This document shows, piece after piece, positions 62,870-64,000 of a stretch of 64,000 nt of DNA. The stretch is taken from NCBI RefSeq assembly GCF_000170915.1, contig NZ_ABCT01000006.1, positions 62,001 to 126,000 on the forward strand. The letters are read 5' to 3'. A program made the translations under genes and the position numbers. Numbering within the stretch: the stretch's first letter is position 1; every line of letters begins with the position of its first letter. Source of the DNA: Limnobacter sp. MED105 (GTDB lineage: Bacteria > Pseudomonadota > Gammaproteobacteria > Burkholderiales > Burkholderiaceae_B). Below the pieces are notes generated by a model. The model worked only from the letters and a program-made list of their open reading frames with translations, ran no database searches and was not told the origin of the DNA.

Positions 62870-63505
62870 TCAACCCAAGGCTTGTATTGCCATCTCGGCG
62901 CTCAAAGCAAGCAAGGTAATTCCCATCAGCAAACGCTGAGCAAGAAGCCATGCCGGTTTACGTGCAAGAAATTCAGCTATGCTGCCGGAAAATATTGCCA
63001 TACAGGCATTCACACCCGCGAACATCGCGATTAGCAAGCCGCCGTAAAACAGCGATTGCTGCAATACCTGGCTTTTTGTTTCATCAATAAACTGAGGCAG
63101 CAAGGTCAAAAAAATTAGTGCAAGTTTGGGGTTAAGCAGACTGGTGGTCGCCCCCATGGCAAATAATTTACCTGCATGTTCGCGAGGCAAATGTTCATGG
63201 ATTTCAAGAGGTGATCGACCACCTGGGCGAATGGCATTCCAACCTAGCCATCCCATGTAAACAGCGCCAAGGGCACTCAAAATTTGAGTGGCATGTGGCT
63301 GCGTTTTGAAGAAAGCTGTGATGCCATACGCAGCGCCAAACATGTAAAAAAGATAACCAACTACCACGCCACCCAGCGAAGTCAGTCCCGCCCGTCGTCC
63401 TTGCGTGATTGAACGTGAGATGACATAGACCATGTTGGGGCCGGGCGTAACAGACAACAAACCGCCCACCACCAGAAAAGCATATAGAGAACTCAGGTCA
63501 TGCAC
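62870..63505 (-). CDS. LysE/RhtB-family exporter
   Basis: 211 residues with about six membrane helices and the family N terminus 'VTPGPNMVYVISRSITQGRR', whose proline-glycine motif is conserved in RhtB/LysE. 'NPKLALIFLTLLPQF' is the second signature. It likely exports amino acids or related metabolites; the substrate is not readable. It diverges from a LysR-type gene 104 bp away, the usual arrangement for an inducible exporter and its regulator. Confidence 0.93.
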   Translation of the reverse strand: MHDLSSLYAFLVVGGLLSVTPGPNMVYVISRSITQGRRAGLTSLGGVVVGYLFYMFGAAYGITAFFKTQPHATQILSALGAVYMGWLGWNAIRPGGRSPLEIHEHLPREHAGKLFAMGATTSLLNPKLALIFLTLLPQFIDETKSQVLQQSLFYGGLLIAMFAGVNACMAIFSGSIAEFLARKPAWLLAQRLLMGITLLALSAEMAIQALG

Positions 63506-63609
63506 TTTAAATATTCCTTGTTGGGTGAGTCGCGAGGTGGATTATTCAATACTGGAAAAATTTCGTAAAACGAATTAAATTGAACTGATTAATCAGAAAA
63601 GTTGATGAA

Positions 63610-64000
63610 ATGAAAAAACTCGATCTGGATGCATTAACCATATTGGTTGCAGTGGCTGATTCAGGTAGTTTTGCGGCTGGCGCAGCTTTGGTGCACCGCT
63701 CGCCGTCGGCGGTCAGCATGCAAATCAAAGGGCTTGAGAGTCTTCTGGGCAAACCCCTGTTTTTGCGCGACACACGCAACTTACAGTTAACGGCGGAGGG
63801 CCATACCTTGTTGGGCTATGCCCGACAAATGCTCGCCTTGCGGGATGAAGCCTTTGCAGAATTAACCCGACCCGCTGTGACCGGGCGCGTTAGCATCGGT
63901 GTTCCTGATGATTATGCGTCGTCTTTGTTGCCACCAGTTTTGCGTAAATTTTCTGCCACTTATCCCCGTGTGGAAATACAGGTGGTAGGGCGACCCAGCA
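63610..64000 (+). CDS. LysR-family transcriptional regulator, N-terminal part (cut by the window end)
   Basis: The frame from the ATG at 63610 runs off the window. The first 130 residues contain the winged helix ('LTILVAVADSGSFAAGAALV' and 'RSPSAVSMQIKGLESLLG') and the start of the effector-binding domain ('TGRVSIGVPDDYASSLLP'). Being divergent from the LysE-type exporter gene, it is its likely activator. Confidence 0.92.
   Translation, partial: MKKLDLDALTILVAVADSGSFAAGAALVHRSPSAVSMQIKGLESLLGKPLFLRDTRNLQLTAEGHTLLGYARQMLALRDEAFAELTRPAVTGRVSIGVPDDYASSLLPPVLRKFSATYPRVEIQVVGRPS

Overview
The window looks like a chromosome segment of a betaproteobacterium of the Burkholderiales. Moderate GC, the glnL/glnG (ntrBC) pair, the thrS-infC-rpmI-rplT-pheST-ihfA block ending in tRNA-Pro, and an aceE-aceF-lpdA operon whose lpdA carries its own lipoyl domain all point there. 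A Limnobacter-like organism is my best guess; this is an inference from gene content and was not checked by search.

Layout. 1-3.2 kb: nitrogen regulation (DUF4124-like tail, ntrB, ntrC). 3.2-9.2 kb, minus strand: a chemoreceptor, exonuclease III, oligopeptidase A and FolD. 9.2-18.4 kb: a PAS histidine kinase/FixJ-type regulator pair divergent from the pyruvate dehydrogenase operon; aceF carries a single-base frameshift. 18.4-22.2 kb: rpiA, phoU behind a Pho box, a small membrane protein, yggX, folA, thyA. 22.4-28.6 kb: an MsbA-like exporter and an ATPase/FtsX-permease/AttH-like set. 28.6-31.6 kb: fabI, then a PlcP-like phosphoesterase and a lipid glycosyltransferase behind an almost perfect Pho box, probably a phosphate-starvation lipid-remodelling operon. 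32-40.3 kb: translation genes with two tRNAs (Val, Pro), a very small lysine-rich protein gene, and infC with a non-canonical ATC start. 40.3-42.8 kb: VIT-type metal transporter and a GMC oxidoreductase.

42.8-47.2 kb is accessory DNA. It holds a frameshifted M15-like peptidase gene coupled to a secreted protein, then four unrecognised genes, each followed by an attC-like imperfect hairpin. That is a small integron gene-cassette array with no integrase in view (a CALIN-type cluster). An imperfect inverted repeat of about 65 bp flanks it. Two, possibly three, of the cassette proteins carry an R-x4-H motif of the HEPN kind.

47.2-53.2 kb: exoD, an SDR, and a TetR regulator facing an SGNH-hydrolase/GH31 lipoprotein pair across two matching palindromic operators. 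53.2-57.4 kb: a KdpDE-like two-component system next to the potassium transporter gene kup, with an 11-bp-period direct repeat upstream of kup that is a candidate site for the regulator. 57.4-64 kb: DUF3820, a TIGR03862-type flavoprotein, a periplasmic methyltransferase-fold protein, SDR, quinone oxidoreductase, rnk, a Lon substrate-binding-domain protein, a LysE exporter and the start of a LysR gene cut by the window end.

The two single-base frameshifts (aceF and the M15-like gene) could both be assembly indels. The aceF one almost certainly needs checking, because the gene is normally required for pyruvate oxidation.
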